Assembly: GCA_004369045.1 (NCBI GenBank)
Contig: ML213514.1
Span: 418,596-482,595 of the forward strand
Length of the DNA: 64,000 nt
Source: Heliocybe sulcata
Lineage: Eukaryota; Basidiomycota; Agaricomycetes; Gloeophyllales; Gloeophyllaceae
Direction of reading: 5' to 3'
Shown here: one piece after another, positions 42,607-54,580 of the stretch
Layout of the letters: each line of letters opens with the position of its first letter
Numbering within the stretch: position 1 is the first letter of the stretch
Program-made: the position numbers and the translations under genes
Notes under the pieces: generated by a model
What the model was told of the DNA's origin: nothing
Databases searched by the model: none
What the model saw: the letters and a program-made list of their open reading frames with translations, nothing else

Positions 42607-43670
42607 TCAACCTGATCGACACACCCACAAGATGATTCTCCGGATTGCTTCCGTCACCTCCTCCGAGCTCAATGGCTGTCCCACAGGCGGTATCTGTATC
42701 GACAGGACCTTCGTGATATCGCTTTCCCGGTCTGGACTATGGCCGTTTTTCCGCTTGTCGCGCCGCGCCGCGGCCAACGAGGAGAAGTAGAGGAAATCGC
42801 AAAGGTAGTGGCCTGCGTCCATCGAGGTATACACCTGCTGCATAGCCTGGGGATGTCAGTACTTGCCGGAGTAGGGAAGACATAGCACGCACGTCAATCC
42901 CAGAGTCCTTCAGATGCACAACTAACTTCTCCACATCGATGTCGGTATAGACATCATCATCAAAATTCTCAAACCCCTTCCCAAAACCTCTCATAGGCCC
43001 TATGAGATCAACTCCATCGGGCGGCGGTCGGGTAGGCGCTTGGGGGTGCAACACGGCAAGCCTGTCCATCTCCCTCCTCTCCGCTTCTGTAATCTCTCTC
43101 ACCGTCAACGACTCTGCTGCGACCACCGGTGCAAAGTTTCCCTTGGAGTCCTTCAGCCGGTATCCCAGCTTGTGCGCTACTTTCTCCATCCTCAATGGAC
43201 CGCGCCCCGCAATACCCACATGCAGTATGAAGTCGTATCCGTCGTCGGGAGGAGCGATGTAAGGAAGGCCGTCGTTGTCGGTATGTGGGAGTACGGTAGG
43301 GGTGCTATGAATCCCAGGGACGCAGGCAAGGACAGCATCGTATTCCACCGGTATGAGAAAGCTCGTGATGTGAATCTGTCGAGGTCGCGGACCATCTTCG
43401 TCTACGATCATGGCATTCTGGTCATCGTGGAGGGTTGGACGCGGCCGGTATAGTCCTTCTGCTTCGAGAACGGTGTTGTGAAGAGGTTTGACGGCAAGCC
43501 ATGAGGGATTTTCGGGAAAACGTATTGTTGGCTGCACGCGAAGCGACCTAGAAATATTAGATTTTAAACTGGTCGGCGACGAAGAGACGGAACAGCAAGC
43601 AAGAGAGAAACCTCACACCGAAGCCGGTCAACAAGACACGATAAGGCTGATTATCGAAGGAGGCGGCCAT
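42607..43670 (-). CDS. pyroglutamyl-peptidase I (peptidase C15) homologue, catalytic His replaced
   Basis: Exon 1 starts at ATG 43670 (MAASFDNQPYRVLLTGFG), an intron ends just before PTIRFPENPSWLAVKPLHN, and two more exons follow; the stop is at 42607. VLLTGFGP..NPSW is the family's opening motif, LHVGIAGRGPLRMEKVAHK carries the catalytic Glu, and YTSMDAGHYLCDFLYFSSLA the catalytic Cys. Where family members have the catalytic His (FVHVPP), the frame reads VLSIQIPPVGQP, so Gln replaces His. C15 enzymes remove N-terminal pyroglutamate in the cytosol. Length (about 300 residues) exceeds the usual 210-220, with an insertion near residues 35-75. Activity is doubtful unless another residue substitutes. 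Confidence 0.83.
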
Positions 43671-44145
43671 TAAAGAGTAGGAAAACCAAGTAGCGTCTCA
43701 GTCTCCGGGTACTCTTGAATCCAGGGATGTGGTCGTAGTAAGAATAGCACTACTCCGGATAGTTTATAATATTCACGCGTGCTCCCGATAAAGCACAATA
43801 AGGTTGGCGAAAGTACCGCCTCCTTGCCAACTGAGCAACTGAGAAGAGCAGGCAAAGCAGGTACGCCGACACATCTTGTCGCCGCAGGGCAGTGCCGCTT
43901 CCGTTGCGGGGCCCAAGGAATCAGGATATCCAGGACGCTCAGCGACGGAAGGAGGGCCACACGCCCTTTGCAGGCAGACTTCCCTGGTAGCTAAGTCATG
44001 GGTCGATTCCGGCCCGCATCAGCAGACGCCAGCCCGAACGCAGGTGTTACAGACGCAAGTCCAGGACACGCGCGATACAAAACGTTCAATTGATTCTATG
44101 GCAGAACAACAATAATGATTCTTATGTGAAAACGATACTGCAGGA
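43671..44145. other. intergenic stretch, 475 bp
   Basis: Both neighbours are on the minus strand, so this should hold the promoter of the peptidase gene and the 3' end of COX12. I see no gene. Confidence 0.45.
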
Positions 44146-44697
44146 TCACGGCTCCAGGGACGCAGGGAACGTCCCGTTTTCTCTTTGCTCATCAAAGCGC
44201 TGGATCTGGAGGAGAGCCCGATAGTCAGCAAGAGCCAGGGACGGCGGGACGTCCGGAATGGCATACTCACCCACTCATCTGGGAAGGAGACGGTAATGCC
44301 CTCAAATCAGCTTATGCACACGATGTCAGATTCAAAAGGACGTACTGGGACACAGAGAGTTGTACGCCCTCTTGAATTGCTTGCATGGCGCGAAGTCCTC
44401 GCCCTTCGCGGCTATGCACTTGAAGTAGTCCGTGTAGTTCTGGAAGCTGCAACAAGCGCGTCAGACCGGATGATTTGAACGCACAATCGAGGTGACTTAC
44501 CAGTGACGGGTCTGGTTGGTGTTAGGGAACCGGGCTAATAGGCGAAATGAGCCTGTTCAGCCTAAGCATCCAACCATAAGAAATGCCGCGAACCGTCGAA
44601 GCCAGCTGTCTGCAAGACGTATTTACTATAGACAGGAAAGCGCTTTAGCGTACCAGTAAGTCCGGTAATGTTAGAACGCACCTCTCGAGCTCAGACA
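44146..44697 (-). CDS. COX12: cytochrome c oxidase subunit 6b (Cox12)
   Basis: Six small minus-strand exons (first 44697-44681, last ending at 44146) splice to an 83-residue protein beginning MSELESKYVLQTAGFDARFP. The twin Cys motif is HCFQNYTDYFKC (CX9C) and CKQFKRAYNSLC (CX10C), and the tail PNEWIQRFDEQRENGTFPAS is typical. It is an intermembrane-space subunit of complex IV imported and oxidised by the Mia40 relay. None of its exons is longer than about 100 bases, so a simple open-frame scan misses it. Every joint is GT-AG and in phase. It diverges from PRP18 with 230 bases between the start codons. Confidence 0.95.
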
Positions 44698-44927
44698 TAA
44701 CTGTGTAAGCGCGTACTGGGTTTCGTTGCAGTTACTGACCAGGAGCAACAGCGGGAGTTGTCGGATATCTCTGCCAGCCATTTATTACGTCAGCATCCAG
44801 CCTCGACCAGAGCACTCTGGTACTCGCACTGCAAGCCACCGATTCCATTCTACTGGACTTGTCGCCGGGTCTGTGTATCCATTACTGTTGAATATTGCTT
44901 GCTTTGCATTGCCATCTTGCTGCCGGA
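44698..44927. promoter_or_regulatory. bidirectional promoter COX12 / PRP18
   Basis: These 230 bases lie between two divergent start codons and must drive both genes. No TATA box is evident. Inferred from arrangement. Confidence 0.6.
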
Positions 44928-46243
44928 ATGGACGCTCTCAAAGCTGAAATTGCATCGAAACGCAAGGCACTCGGAGACCCTGCGCTTGCGGCGCGTCCAA
45001 ACAAGTATGTTCGACGCGGAGATTTGGAGCGGCTGAAGGAAGAGAAAGAGAAGCAAGAACGGGAAGAGAAGGAAAGGCAGAAAGTTTTAAAGGAAGAAGA
45101 GGAGAGAAAGGCTGTAGAGGCCAGGGCACTTGCTCGAACGAAAGTATGTACTCAGTTCCGATGCGTTTATATACCGTATTCTTGGTTTCAACGATATGTT
45201 GACTCGTAAATGGAGAGCAGACTCATACGCCGTCCCGCTCTCGTTCACGGACGCCCAGTGCTGCCCAATCGCCCGCGCCAGAAATTATCGCTGAACCTGG
45301 CTCCAGCTTCAATATCTCCAACGAAGAGACCGTTCGCCGCCTGCGCAGCAAGGGTCAACCAATTCGTCTCTTCGGCGAATCTGATAAGGAGCGGCGCCTC
45401 CGCTTGCGCGCATTAGAGTTAATCGAAGAGAAAGATCATCCCCGAATTGGCGGCCAGAACGACTTCAAGAAGGCGCTGGAGGATGTCGAGCTCAAGGCAC
45501 GCGAGAAATCTGCTGCCGGAGATAAAGAGAAGGAGAGTAAGAGCAAGGGCGAGGATTATGGTGGCCTGCTGAATCTCGGACTCATCAAGACGGATCCCGA
45601 CAAGCTGTACCCCATCATCTACTACGCGATCAAGAGAACGCTGAAAGAATGGGAGGAGGCTTTGGAAGAGAGGGACGAGCATGTGAAGCGGACCACGCAG
45701 GGCAAGCTTGCTGCTGCGACACAGAAACAAGCTGCAGATTATCTGAAGCCGCTGCTGAAGCTCTTGAGGGCCCGAGTATGTCGCTACTTGCGCTCCTTCA
45801 GATTCGACAGCTGAATTCTCCCTACAACAGACTTTGCCTTCGGACGTGCTTGCGCGAATAGCGGAGATTGTGCATTACATGCAGAATCGACAATACCAAC
45901 GCGCCAACGACGCTTACCTTCGGTTGTCCATAGGCAATGCGCCATGGCCGATCGGAGTAACTATGGTTGGGTACGTACTTGCGTCGTCGTGTTTCACGCT
46001 CACTATGCTTACTTTTCTTCTGCTAACACAGTATTCACGAGCGTTCCGCACGCGAGAAGATCTCGTCAGACCAAGTCGCCCATGTATTGAACGACGAAGT
46101 CAGTCGCAAGTACATTCAAAGCCTAAAGCGGTAAGATTTGGACGTCACAAGGCGACGGGCTTCACCTGACGGATGTTTATAGATTACTCACATTCGCTCA
46201 GACGAAATATCCGCCCGATGACGCTACACAGCGAATGGGTTGA
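44928..46243 (+). CDS. PRP18: pre-mRNA splicing factor Prp18
   Basis: ATG 44928 begins [20 protein letters not shown]. An alternating Lys/Glu coiled segment follows. Exon 2, after an acceptor at about 45221, gives an RS stretch ([14 protein letters not shown]) and the SFM/PRP4-type motif [20 protein letters not shown]. The Prp18 domain follows: [59 protein letters not shown] and [16 protein letters not shown]. The last is the loop needed for the second catalytic step. The tail ends DDATQRMG at 46243. Prp18 acts with Slu7 in the spliceosome at 3' splice-site selection. About 370 residues, five introns; the length and domain order are normal. Confidence 0.95.
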
Positions 46244-46474
46244 GCCGTCCTCATCACTGTCCCCGAGTTTGTACGTACACATAGCGTTGGCTAGTGGCTA
46301 CTTCTTCCGCTCTCATCTTCGCCGTCAGTCCTATGATCTGATGTTTCAACTTTCGATACTATGCCGTCATATCCAAGGCCTTCTATGTATCGTTGTACCG
46401 TGTCCTATCACTAACCTCCAGCGCAATGCTGTACAGCCTTGATCTGCAAGTGCTCTCATAGTTTCTCGCTAATC

Positions 46475-48500
46475 TCATCGTCTGCCTTTCTTACCCTTCT
46501 TCGCTTGAGCACCTCGGTCAGTCTTGTTCGTTGCTGGAACGGCAAGAGCATGCCCGGTATCCCTGACGTGGTTGAATAGTTTGGTCTTGCTATCGAACTC
46601 TCCCTTGCACATATTACAAGTGTGCTACGTCATCACGGAGGCTAAGTCATTACGGAAGAGGTTAAGCGACATACACTCACTAGATTATGGGCATCTTTAG
46701 CTCTCTGAGCCTTTGCCGCTTCTCTCGCGCGTCGTTTCTCCCTTTTCGAGAGTTCCTGAGATCCACCTTCGGATGCTGTATTCTTAGATACCGGTTGACT
46801 AGACGAAACGAGATCGTCACCAAGATCCTCGCCTCCCGCATGGTCCGAAGAGTCGGCTTCAGCAGGCGTCCCACGAGATTCGGCAGATTTGGTCGAGGTG
46901 TCATCGTAAGCAGGGTCGGGTTGAACCACTTCGATGTCAATCTCGGGAGCACTTCCCCCTTCTTGCGCAGATATCCAGGCAGTGTCCTCCGCGACATGTT
47001 CAGGCGAGGATATTGGAGTCGGCGACCGCGAAGTCGAGGGGTCGTCTGGCTCCGCTCCTTCCGCGTCTACAGCCAAGCCCAACTCTTCGTCGTCTTCTGT
47101 CATTTCTCTTTTCAACCTCTCGACTTCCTTCAGATGTTTTTTGCTTCGCTCATGGCTATTCCAAGCCGCTTCGGTCCTGAAGCTCTTCCCGCACGCGACA
47201 CACTCCCATTGCTCCTCGTCCTCATTCTCCGCCACGGCCCATTCGATGTCGTCATCCTGAGAGGATGCGCCAGCGCTCTGCCACGCTTGGGCAACGAAAG
47301 CTTTGGGAGGCTCTGCAGCGGGTGGGGGCACAGCTGCCTTTAAGGGAGTAGACGAGCCGCTCGATTTCGCCTGGTTAGCCTCGGCTTGACGCGCAAGATG
47401 CGATTTGTAGCGTGGATCTCGTTTGCGGATGAATAATGCCAGCGACTGCAAATCACTAGTCAGCCGAAAAGCGAATTAACGGACATATCGGATACTCACC
47501 CTAACCGTGTCATTATATTCTCTACGAGCATCATCGCGAGCCTTTTTATTATCCCTCTCCATAATTCTGGCCCTTAGTTTAGCCCATGATATCCGGAGAG
47601 TGGGAGCTACTACTCACCTCCGGACTCTCCGATCGGGAGCGCTGGTCAAGTCCCAGGCCTCCATCCATTCAAATTCTTTGGATGTTGCGAAATTCGTCCA
47701 GAAATTGTAGAAGGTCCTTGCGGCTGTCATTTCTTCACCTTTGGCTGCAGGCACCCAAGGCCATGTGGAGTTTCCAAAGGAGGGCAAAGTCACATCATTG
47801 TAGAACGACTCGTCATGCGCGAGACGATTGAACAAATTCCGATAGATCGTGAAGAAACCCTGCGCAATATAGTCAGCTAGGGTATAGGCTCAGGACGAGG
47901 AATACGGAGGAATACGCACATTATCGTCGTCCCTATAACTAGACCAGATACTGGCGTCGAAAAATGGCGCCAGATGCCTTACTGTCAGACCCCTGTCGCG
48001 TGCCCGGGGCGGCGCTGCACCTTTCTTGATGTCCTCGAATACAGTCTCGGCGTCCGGCTCAGGCGCCAAAGAAGCCCGATGTGAATCGTACCACGCTCTC
48101 TCCTACTTGATAGTAAGAATCAGACTAACAGGCTACTTCAAAAAATGCGAAGATTTACTTGCTCGTCACTTAGTACCTGTATCGGCCGTCAGTAATCCTG
48201 AGGAGGCATATGGATAATGGAGTGGGTGAACCTCATATGCCTGCTGAATTGCGGCGAAACGCTTTGTGGCACCATCTACATCATCCTGGTTCTTGTCCGG
48301 GTGGTGGATGAGGGCTAATCGACGGAAGGATCGCTGTGGTCAAGTCACATATTGCCTGCCGATTCTTAGCATTAGGTACTCACCCTTATATCGTCGGCGC
48401 TAGCAGCTTCATCGACTTCCAATACTGCATAGTAGTCAAGAGCTCCAGTGCCTTCGGTCTCTTCACCATCTGGCCGCGATGCAGATGCGCCTGCGCCCAT
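46475..48500 (-). CDS. JJJ1/DNAJC21-type J-domain zinc-finger protein
   Basis: ATG 48500 opens [17 protein letters not shown], then [19 protein letters not shown] and, after an intron, [18 protein letters not shown] with an intact HPD. An 18-base microexon (48176-48159, VLSDEQ) follows, then [14 protein letters not shown]. The long middle has [36 protein letters not shown] and the U1-type C2H2 finger [20 protein letters not shown]. An acidic Ser-rich region, a basic [13 protein letters not shown] helix and a second C2H2 finger ([18 protein letters not shown]) close the protein, ending KKGKKGRR. This is the layout of yeast Jjj1, which works with Ssa Hsp70 and Rei1 to free the export factor Arx1 from cytoplasmic pre-60S ribosomes. 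Some 600 residues. Confidence 0.93.
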
Positions 48501-48699
48501 AGTGTTAGATTTGAAGATCGCAGTTCGTCGGAAGAGAACTTCCAGCCGTGAGAAAACGGACTTGCACATTTCGGCGTGTTCAAGTTCGTTCACTAACATC
48601 GGGAGCTTGCCACTGCACGGCCTGCTGGGTCTGAATCTACGCCAACTCATCTTCGTCTATCCTGGTAGCGAAGCCGTACCTCTGTTTCTGTCACCAAAC
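48501..48699. promoter_or_regulatory. bidirectional promoter JJJ1-like / TIM13
   Basis: Only 199 bases separate the two divergent start codons. Inferred to hold both promoters; no motif stands out. Confidence 0.6.
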
Positions 48700-49223
48700 A
48701 TGTCTAGCTTCTTCAGATCGGTGCCAGGGACGTCTGGAGGGTCTCAGCCGACTGCTGGTATGTGGCGGGATGCCGCTTCGAAAATATGGGCGTTTTAGCT
48801 TAAGGCAACGTAGAAATTCAAGCCCAAAGGGCGGAAGAAATGAAGAGGGAGCTTGAGAATGAAGTGAGAGTGCAGCAGGTCCAAGGTCTTCTCACAGTAT
48901 GTTCGCCCTGGTTCACATTTGCAAGAGGATTCTTACGCATAGCAGTCCATTAACGAAAAATGTTTCACTAAATGCGTGACCAAACCTGGGGCATCCCTGT
49001 CAGGATCAGAACAGGTAGATTTCAGAACTCTTTTCTGAGCGCGACTGACATTAAATTCCCACCAGACGTGTTTATCCAGATGTATGGACAGGTATATGGA
49101 GACATGTCAGTCCTTGCTCTAATCCTGCATGCCGTCGCGCTCATGGCTTTCCATGTAGTTACTATCGTTTCTCGTACATACGTCTCTCGAGTTCAAAGAG
49201 AACGTGTAGAACGAGCGACGTAA
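48700..49223 (+). CDS. TIM13: mitochondrial small Tim chaperone Tim13
   Basis: Five exons splice to about 107 residues starting MSSFFRSVPGTSGGSQPTAG. The Tim10/DDP domain has the twin CX3C motif CFTKC and CLSRC, separated by VTKPGASLSGSEQT, and a C-terminal helix YMETFTIVSRTYVSRVQRER. The ISRTY-type sequence after the second CX3C and the LxxxQ before the first favour Tim13 over Tim9/10/8. Tim8-Tim13 hexamers guide hydrophobic precursors such as Tim23 across the intermembrane space. The final exon starts after an acceptor at about 49158. The paralogue choice is good but not certain. Confidence 0.9.
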
Positions 49224-49735
49224 AGTTGTCTTGTCATTGGACTATCCGCCCGCGTTGCCGATCAGCTACAAACCTCCGATCAGTTTCATGCTGCACGTCC
49301 CTCGTCATACAAGTATTGACAATGATTACCGGCTCAGTCAACCGCGCTGCCAATTATTGGGCGAGTCTGTGAGAAATAAGTGAGTCGGCAAGCAGCCCCT
49401 CGACCAGATGCATATGGTTCTACAACTACAGTGCTCAGTATAGTACGAGCTATGACCATAAATACGAAGTATGGACTAGAATAAACCAATATACTCTAGT
49501 GGTGAATGAGTACGCGAAGTATGCACAAGATTGACCGAAGCAAAAATGTCAGGCGGCATAGAGGTGCAGCTATATCATATGAGGTGTCAAGGATGAAGCG
49601 AAGTGCAGGGCGTCAAGCGCGCGATAGATGCAGACAATAAATAGTCCACTAACAGAAGGTGCTCTGCTGGCATATAGTGTAAGCAGAAATAGGTGGTAGA
49701 CTTGCTGCACAGGATGATCTGTCATTAAAGGCAGC
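49224..49735. terminator. convergent 3' region between TIM13 and the homeobox gene
   Basis: These 512 AT-rich bases lie between facing stop codons. I see no gene. 'gaataaacc' (49480-49488) is a passable polyadenylation-like site for TIM13. Confidence 0.4.
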
Positions 49736-51664
49736 TCACTGACCGCTAAAATATGGGTCGTAGTGAGAATTCCAGTAAGATGACGCTGGCACGTCGGGAG
49801 GAGGAGCCATCAGAGGTTCAAGGAACGCAGGCTCATCGTACATAGACCCAGAGCCGAGCTCCGGAGTTAATGCTCGTGGAGCCCAATGGACAGGCGTCGT
49901 CAGGACGGGAGGCGAAGGACGATGGGCGGCATCAGGTGAGCTATCGTCCATGGAAAGGGAAGACAGCGCTGTCATGCCAGTGTGAGGCTCGTACGGACCA
50001 CCCTTGTCGACAAAGAAGGAATTCGCTTTAGGGTCGTCCATCGATGGAAAAGGCGACCCGGGAGACACCCCCTGATAAGCGGCCTGGCTCGAGTATTGAT
50101 ATTGAACATCTGCAGCGCTGGTTTCATGGAAGGCAGGGAGCGCATAGTCGGGTGTCACGGGCGTAGGGTGGGTCGTCGAAATGGGGGAGCCTCGAGAATA
50201 CATTGAACGAGGCGACGAGACAGAAGAGGAGACTGAGCCCGGGCCCAATAGTCCGCCGACCCGTGGATCAAGATGTTGCGTGACGACTGGAGGAAGCCGT
50301 GGACCATCGTCCAATGGCGTGGTAGTAAGGATCGGAGGACCGGAGAATGACCGTCTACGACCATGCCCGAAATATTCCGGCCTTGGCGTTTCCCCATTCC
50401 CATAATGTACATCTCCGCCCGAGCTCCTGTCAGGTGCTGCGGGCGTCATGGACGCCTGTGGCATCGGTGGAAGTCCCGCCTCGTCGGGAGGTCCATATGG
50501 GGAAACCAGCTGTATGCCTGACCCAGGCGTGCTCATATGAAATTTGCGAACAAGATTCGCCAGGGTAGCGGGGGAGCCAATCAGGTCGTGCCTAAGGTTT
50601 CCAGAGGCCTGCATGCCTTCGGTCCAGTCGGCGGATGCTTGCCAGGTGCGAACTGGAGTCGTCGCTCCCATGGGCGTGACCACGTTTTCCGTATAGAACA
50701 GCGGTGCTTCTGATAAGAAGAAAGACGCGATGGCGGTGCCGGGGGCCGTGGTAGCGAACTGTGCGTCGACAATGATGTTAAAAGGGATTTCAATCTTGAA
50801 TCCCCGATCGGATGAGTGGACGAACCACGTCAGGCACCCCCGACGTCCGCACATGTACGCAATCAGGTCTGGTCTGCCTGCACCGTTCGCAATACGGCGC
50901 CACCAACCAATGTTGAGCTCCATGCACGGAATGATAGTTATGGCTTTTGGAACGCGAGTCAGATGAAGCCATCAAGTATCTCAGCTATGTACGTACGTTC
51001 ACTCTCATGAATGAGGATTTCCAGGTGCGTCTCCCGTGCGTTGAGCAGGTCAGGTAGCACCTCCAAGGGCCTTTCCATGGGCTCATCGCTAGTGTGCAGA
51101 GCTCTCCGAGTATCAATAAGTTTAGCCTTTGCCCGTCTGTTAAGTGATCAGACGCAAAGAACGCAGAAGAGGCATAGATGTAGTTACCTATTCTGAAACC
51201 ATATCTGCGTCTGTCGCTCCTGCATACCCAAAAACTCACTGATTTCTTTGCGCCGGGCAGCAGTTGGAATACGGTCCTCCGCAAAGAACTGTTCAAGATG
51301 CACCAGCTGCTCCTGTGTGACGCGAGACCGTTTCCGCTTCTCTCGCTCTCCGTGGCCCTTGATGGACGCGGAACTCTTGCTACGCTTGGGGCCTTTGGTA
51401 GGCTCGCGCGGATGCGTCATTTCCGGCGAATGCGATGAGAACCGTCTAGTGGCAGGATCGTGCTCAGACGGAGTCATGGGGGACGCAACCGTCGACGCGG
51501 GAGATAGTGTGGCATCCGCTTCTTCGGACTTGACGATGTCGACACGCATCGATGTCGGAGGTTGTTGAGCATCAAGCTGATACGGTGAACATGATGGCTC
51601 CTCCGCTAGGCATGGGGCGTCAGCGTAAAAACAATGTCAAGACAGTCAAGGACGTACATGCCAT
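49736..51664 (-). CDS. homeodomain transcription factor with a conserved fungal C-terminal region
   Basis: The first exon appears to be only seven bases (51664-51658, ATGGCAT); the next begins CGGAGGAG and reads SEEPSCSPYQLDAQQPPTS. The homeodomain follows: KRKRSRVTQEQLVHLEQFF, AEDRIPTAARRKEISEFLGM and QTQIWFQNRRAKAKL with the helix-3 WFxNRR core. It is a typical 60-residue domain, not TALE. Downstream is a conserved-looking block, PITIIPCMELNIGWWRRIAN, FKIEIPFNIIVDAQF, then a 300-residue Ser/Pro/Gly tail ending SHYDPYFSGQ. Nuclear regulator; basidiomycete homeobox genes such as hom1/hom2 steer dikaryon and fruiting-body development, but assignment to one of these is not possible from sequence alone. 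Confidence 0.88.
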
Positions 51665-53179
51665 GCTATGATAGCTGTGCCCAGTGGATGACCGCTGCAA
51701 CTTCTAGTCAGATAGAATGCAGGGACAGGATCACTGAGGTGGCTTCAGATCAGAAAGCCACTGCGCTAAGCTTCGCAGTAGTAAGACTGGACCAGGAGTC
51801 TCGCCGTATGTCACACGGCGCAGCCAACCGTCCACAAGGCGTAGATCCAGTGAAGGACGGGAGACCGCCGAGTAGATAATAATGAACAAAGGAAAGGAAT
51901 GTCAAAGGAATGTGCGTGGCTGGGGCGAAGTGGACTCCAAGTAATGGAGATAAAGCCCAAGTGGTGGAACGGGCTGGCAAGAAAAGCAATACAGGATAAT
52001 GGGCGAGGAAGAAACCCGGAAGCATTCGAGACAGCAGAGGGCGCCTTTAGCCAGGAAGAGAACCTTACCGAAACAACGGGCCCACGAACTCAGACCGAAG
52101 AAGGGTGCTCGGAGCGGGTCCCAAGGAAACCGACTAGGAGGTTGCGATGGCCGGCGTGAGTGGGAGGTGTTCGTTAATTAGGGCCCGAAGACCAGTGAAT
52201 ATTGCGAGGAGATGTCGCGAACGAGTGCTCGAGAGCAGTGATGCTTTGTATAAAGTGCAGTGGTGCACGTCAACAGCGAGCAACGTGAATGTGAAACTTG
52301 CACCGCTTGAGATAAGATCTGTGACCCCAATCTCAGACTTCTTGTCCAGGCACTCATCCAAACGTTTACAGTTTACATCACGGAATGCCCTCTACTTCGG
52401 GACCGTCCATCGCGGCAATCCAAGCGTAGGTGCCGCATGCCCGCAGGGTCGCGGAAGGGGAGGCTGCAATAAAATATAATATTCCACTTCGCCGGGTATA
52501 AAAGTCAATCTTTATACATAACGCACCGTCTCTCAGAGGGATGACCGCCTAGCAGGTGTTTTCATGGGCGAACCGGTGAGGGTACTTGGCAACACCCGCA
52601 CCGGCCGGCCAATAGTCAAACCGTCGATACTCCTGATTACATAACACAGCCAGTAACGAACCGGCCCGCACCAGGTTCGTGGACTCACAGACCGAACCGT
52701 CCGCCAGATCCATGTGCGGCGTGGCATATTAACGGAGGGATCTAGCGAACTCTGCCAAAATCTGCTGCAAATCACAAAAGAACTCAGCTAACGTTAACCG
52801 TTGTCATACAAGCCTGCGCAACCTCTCCGTAACGCCAATGCCACCGTACCACCGCTTCTCCAAAGCCCTCCATTTGCCGCTCGCATGTCCAAGTCAGCCG
52901 TCAGATCCTGCAGACTTGGCGATATTCGGTAACGCTCTGGCATGCTGCAACGAAAGACCTGTGCTCAGAAGGTGACACATACATTCTTATACTTGCCTTC
53001 GGTTGGCCCACCGGACCAGGAGAAAGGCGCGACTATACTTACGCTATACTTACGGAGAATGAAAACAATGCTACAAAGATGAACAGCATAGCACAGGCAT
53101 CCAGAGAGCATAAACATGGCTGCCACAGACATCACTTACACGCTCCACTGGACCACCCTGTAGAGACGAGGAAGAATAC
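51665..53179. other. long intergenic stretch, 1515 bp
   Basis: The left 800 bases should be the homeobox promoter, the right part the 3' flank of the U1-70K gene. No gene is supported. CGAACCG-type heptamers recur at 52567, 52657 and 52688, with an inverted copy near 52674. An 11-base tandem duplication, ctatacttacg twice, lies at 53033-53054. Confidence 0.45.
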
Positions 53180-54580
53180 CTAATATCTTGGACGCTTCGA
53201 GTCCCGGTCGTCGTACCCACCAGCGGGACCTTCTCGCTTGAGGTCTCCACGGTACCCACCCCCGCCATAACCTCCCCGGGGAGGGCCGCCAAAACCAGGG
53301 CCGCCGCCGCCACCATACCCACCACCCGGGGGACCAAACCCTCCAGGACCACCTTGCCCATCTGGTGGACCACCAAAACCATTGGGCGGGCCATCGTGGA
53401 AGCCACCACCACCTTGATAACCAACTCCGCCTCCTCTGCCCCTGGTAACATGATCAGGGTCAGAAGCGGAACGAAATCTCAGCAGCCAAGGACAAATGTA
53501 CCTGAATCCGCCCCTTCCTCCCATCCCACCACCTCGGAAACCGCCTCCGCCAAAGTCCTCCCTACCACCGAAGTTTCCTCCGCCTCGACCACCTCTGAAT
53601 CCACCCCGGTCGCCAAACCCACCACCTCGACCTCCTCTGAATCCACCCCGATCACCAAACCCACCTCTTCCACCACCACCGAACCCGCCTCTGAACCCAC
53701 CTCCTCTTGGTGGCGGCGGACCAGCAACGAAGCCAGCAGGTTCAGGCTTAACGCGGCCTCCCAGGCCACCTCCCAGTCGTCGAGGCTTCCAGCCACGTAC
53801 GGTACGACCCCGTTCGACGTCTACTAGAATACGTTTACCCATGATATGGAGGCCGTCTGATTCCTTGTAGGCCGCTGTGCAAGAAAGCAGAAGGTAGTTT
53901 AGTAGCGAAGTCCACACCGAATGGAAACGAGCAACCTTTCATATCTCGTTCACGCTCGTAGACGATGAATGCATATCCTCGACTCCGACCTTTCTTGTCT
54001 CTCACAATTCTTACACGTTCTATAGTGCCGAAGCTCTCGAACTCCCGCCGGAGATCAGCTTCCGTAGCACTCTTGTGCTATAGACAGGGATCAGTAGACC
54101 GACAGTGTAGAGGTAGATATTCTCACCAGACGAGCAATGAATAGAGTTTTATAAGGATCTCCAACTGCCTCAGCGTCGTCGGCGGGCTTATCTAAAAAAT
54201 GAGAAGTAAGGTGTCAGAAGACAACCGCAAATAAGGCGAGCAGGTTGGCAGACGAAGGACGCACATGAAGCACTCGCGATTTTGAACTCCTCCGTCTTCT
54301 TTCGTTTCCGTTCTTCTCTCTTAAGCTGTCTTTTGACCTCTTCCGCTAACGAGAAGGAGGGCTCTTCGCCTTCCTCCATGCCTTCCCGATCACCCTGACC
54401 TGCATTCATCATCTCCGTCGTCTTGTCCTCCTGGAGTTGCGCGAGGATAGACCCGACTCCGAGGACATTCTTTGGCCGGACGCGGTTGATGTCCCTGTCT
54501 AGCGGGCGAGTATAAGGAAGAGGTGGGCGTGGCGCGAAGAGTTTGAGTAAATTAGGCGGGAGAAGATGGGTTCCCGGCAT
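53180..54580 (-). CDS. U1 snRNP 70 kDa protein (U1-70K)
   Basis: ATG 54580 begins [20 protein letters not shown], the conserved U1-70K N-terminus, followed by [20 protein letters not shown]-like sequence and a Lys/Glu helix. The RRM is split over three exons: KTLFIARL (RNP2), [35 protein letters not shown] (RNP1) and [20 protein letters not shown]. The family-defining [20 protein letters not shown] is complete. The C-terminus is Gly/Arg-rich with tandem [15 protein letters not shown] units instead of the animal RS/RD repeats, and ends [10 protein letters not shown]. The protein binds stem-loop I of U1 snRNA and helps set 5' splice sites. It diverges from COX10. The two near-identical RGG units are a recent local duplication. 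Confidence 0.94.

Noticed and set aside
43985-44020. tRNA-like 'gggtcgattccggcc' in the 43.9-44.0 kb gap
   Set aside because: The T-arm stem does not pair and there is no D-arm, anticodon stem or acceptor stem around it.
46687-47343. 218-codon plus-strand frame
   Set aside because: Lies opposite the large exon of the JJJ1-like gene, whose C2H2 finger and acidic regions fit far better.
53496-53870. Proline-rich plus-strand open frame
   Set aside because: It is the antisense of the Gly/Arg-rich tail of U1-70K; Gly codons read backwards as Pro.
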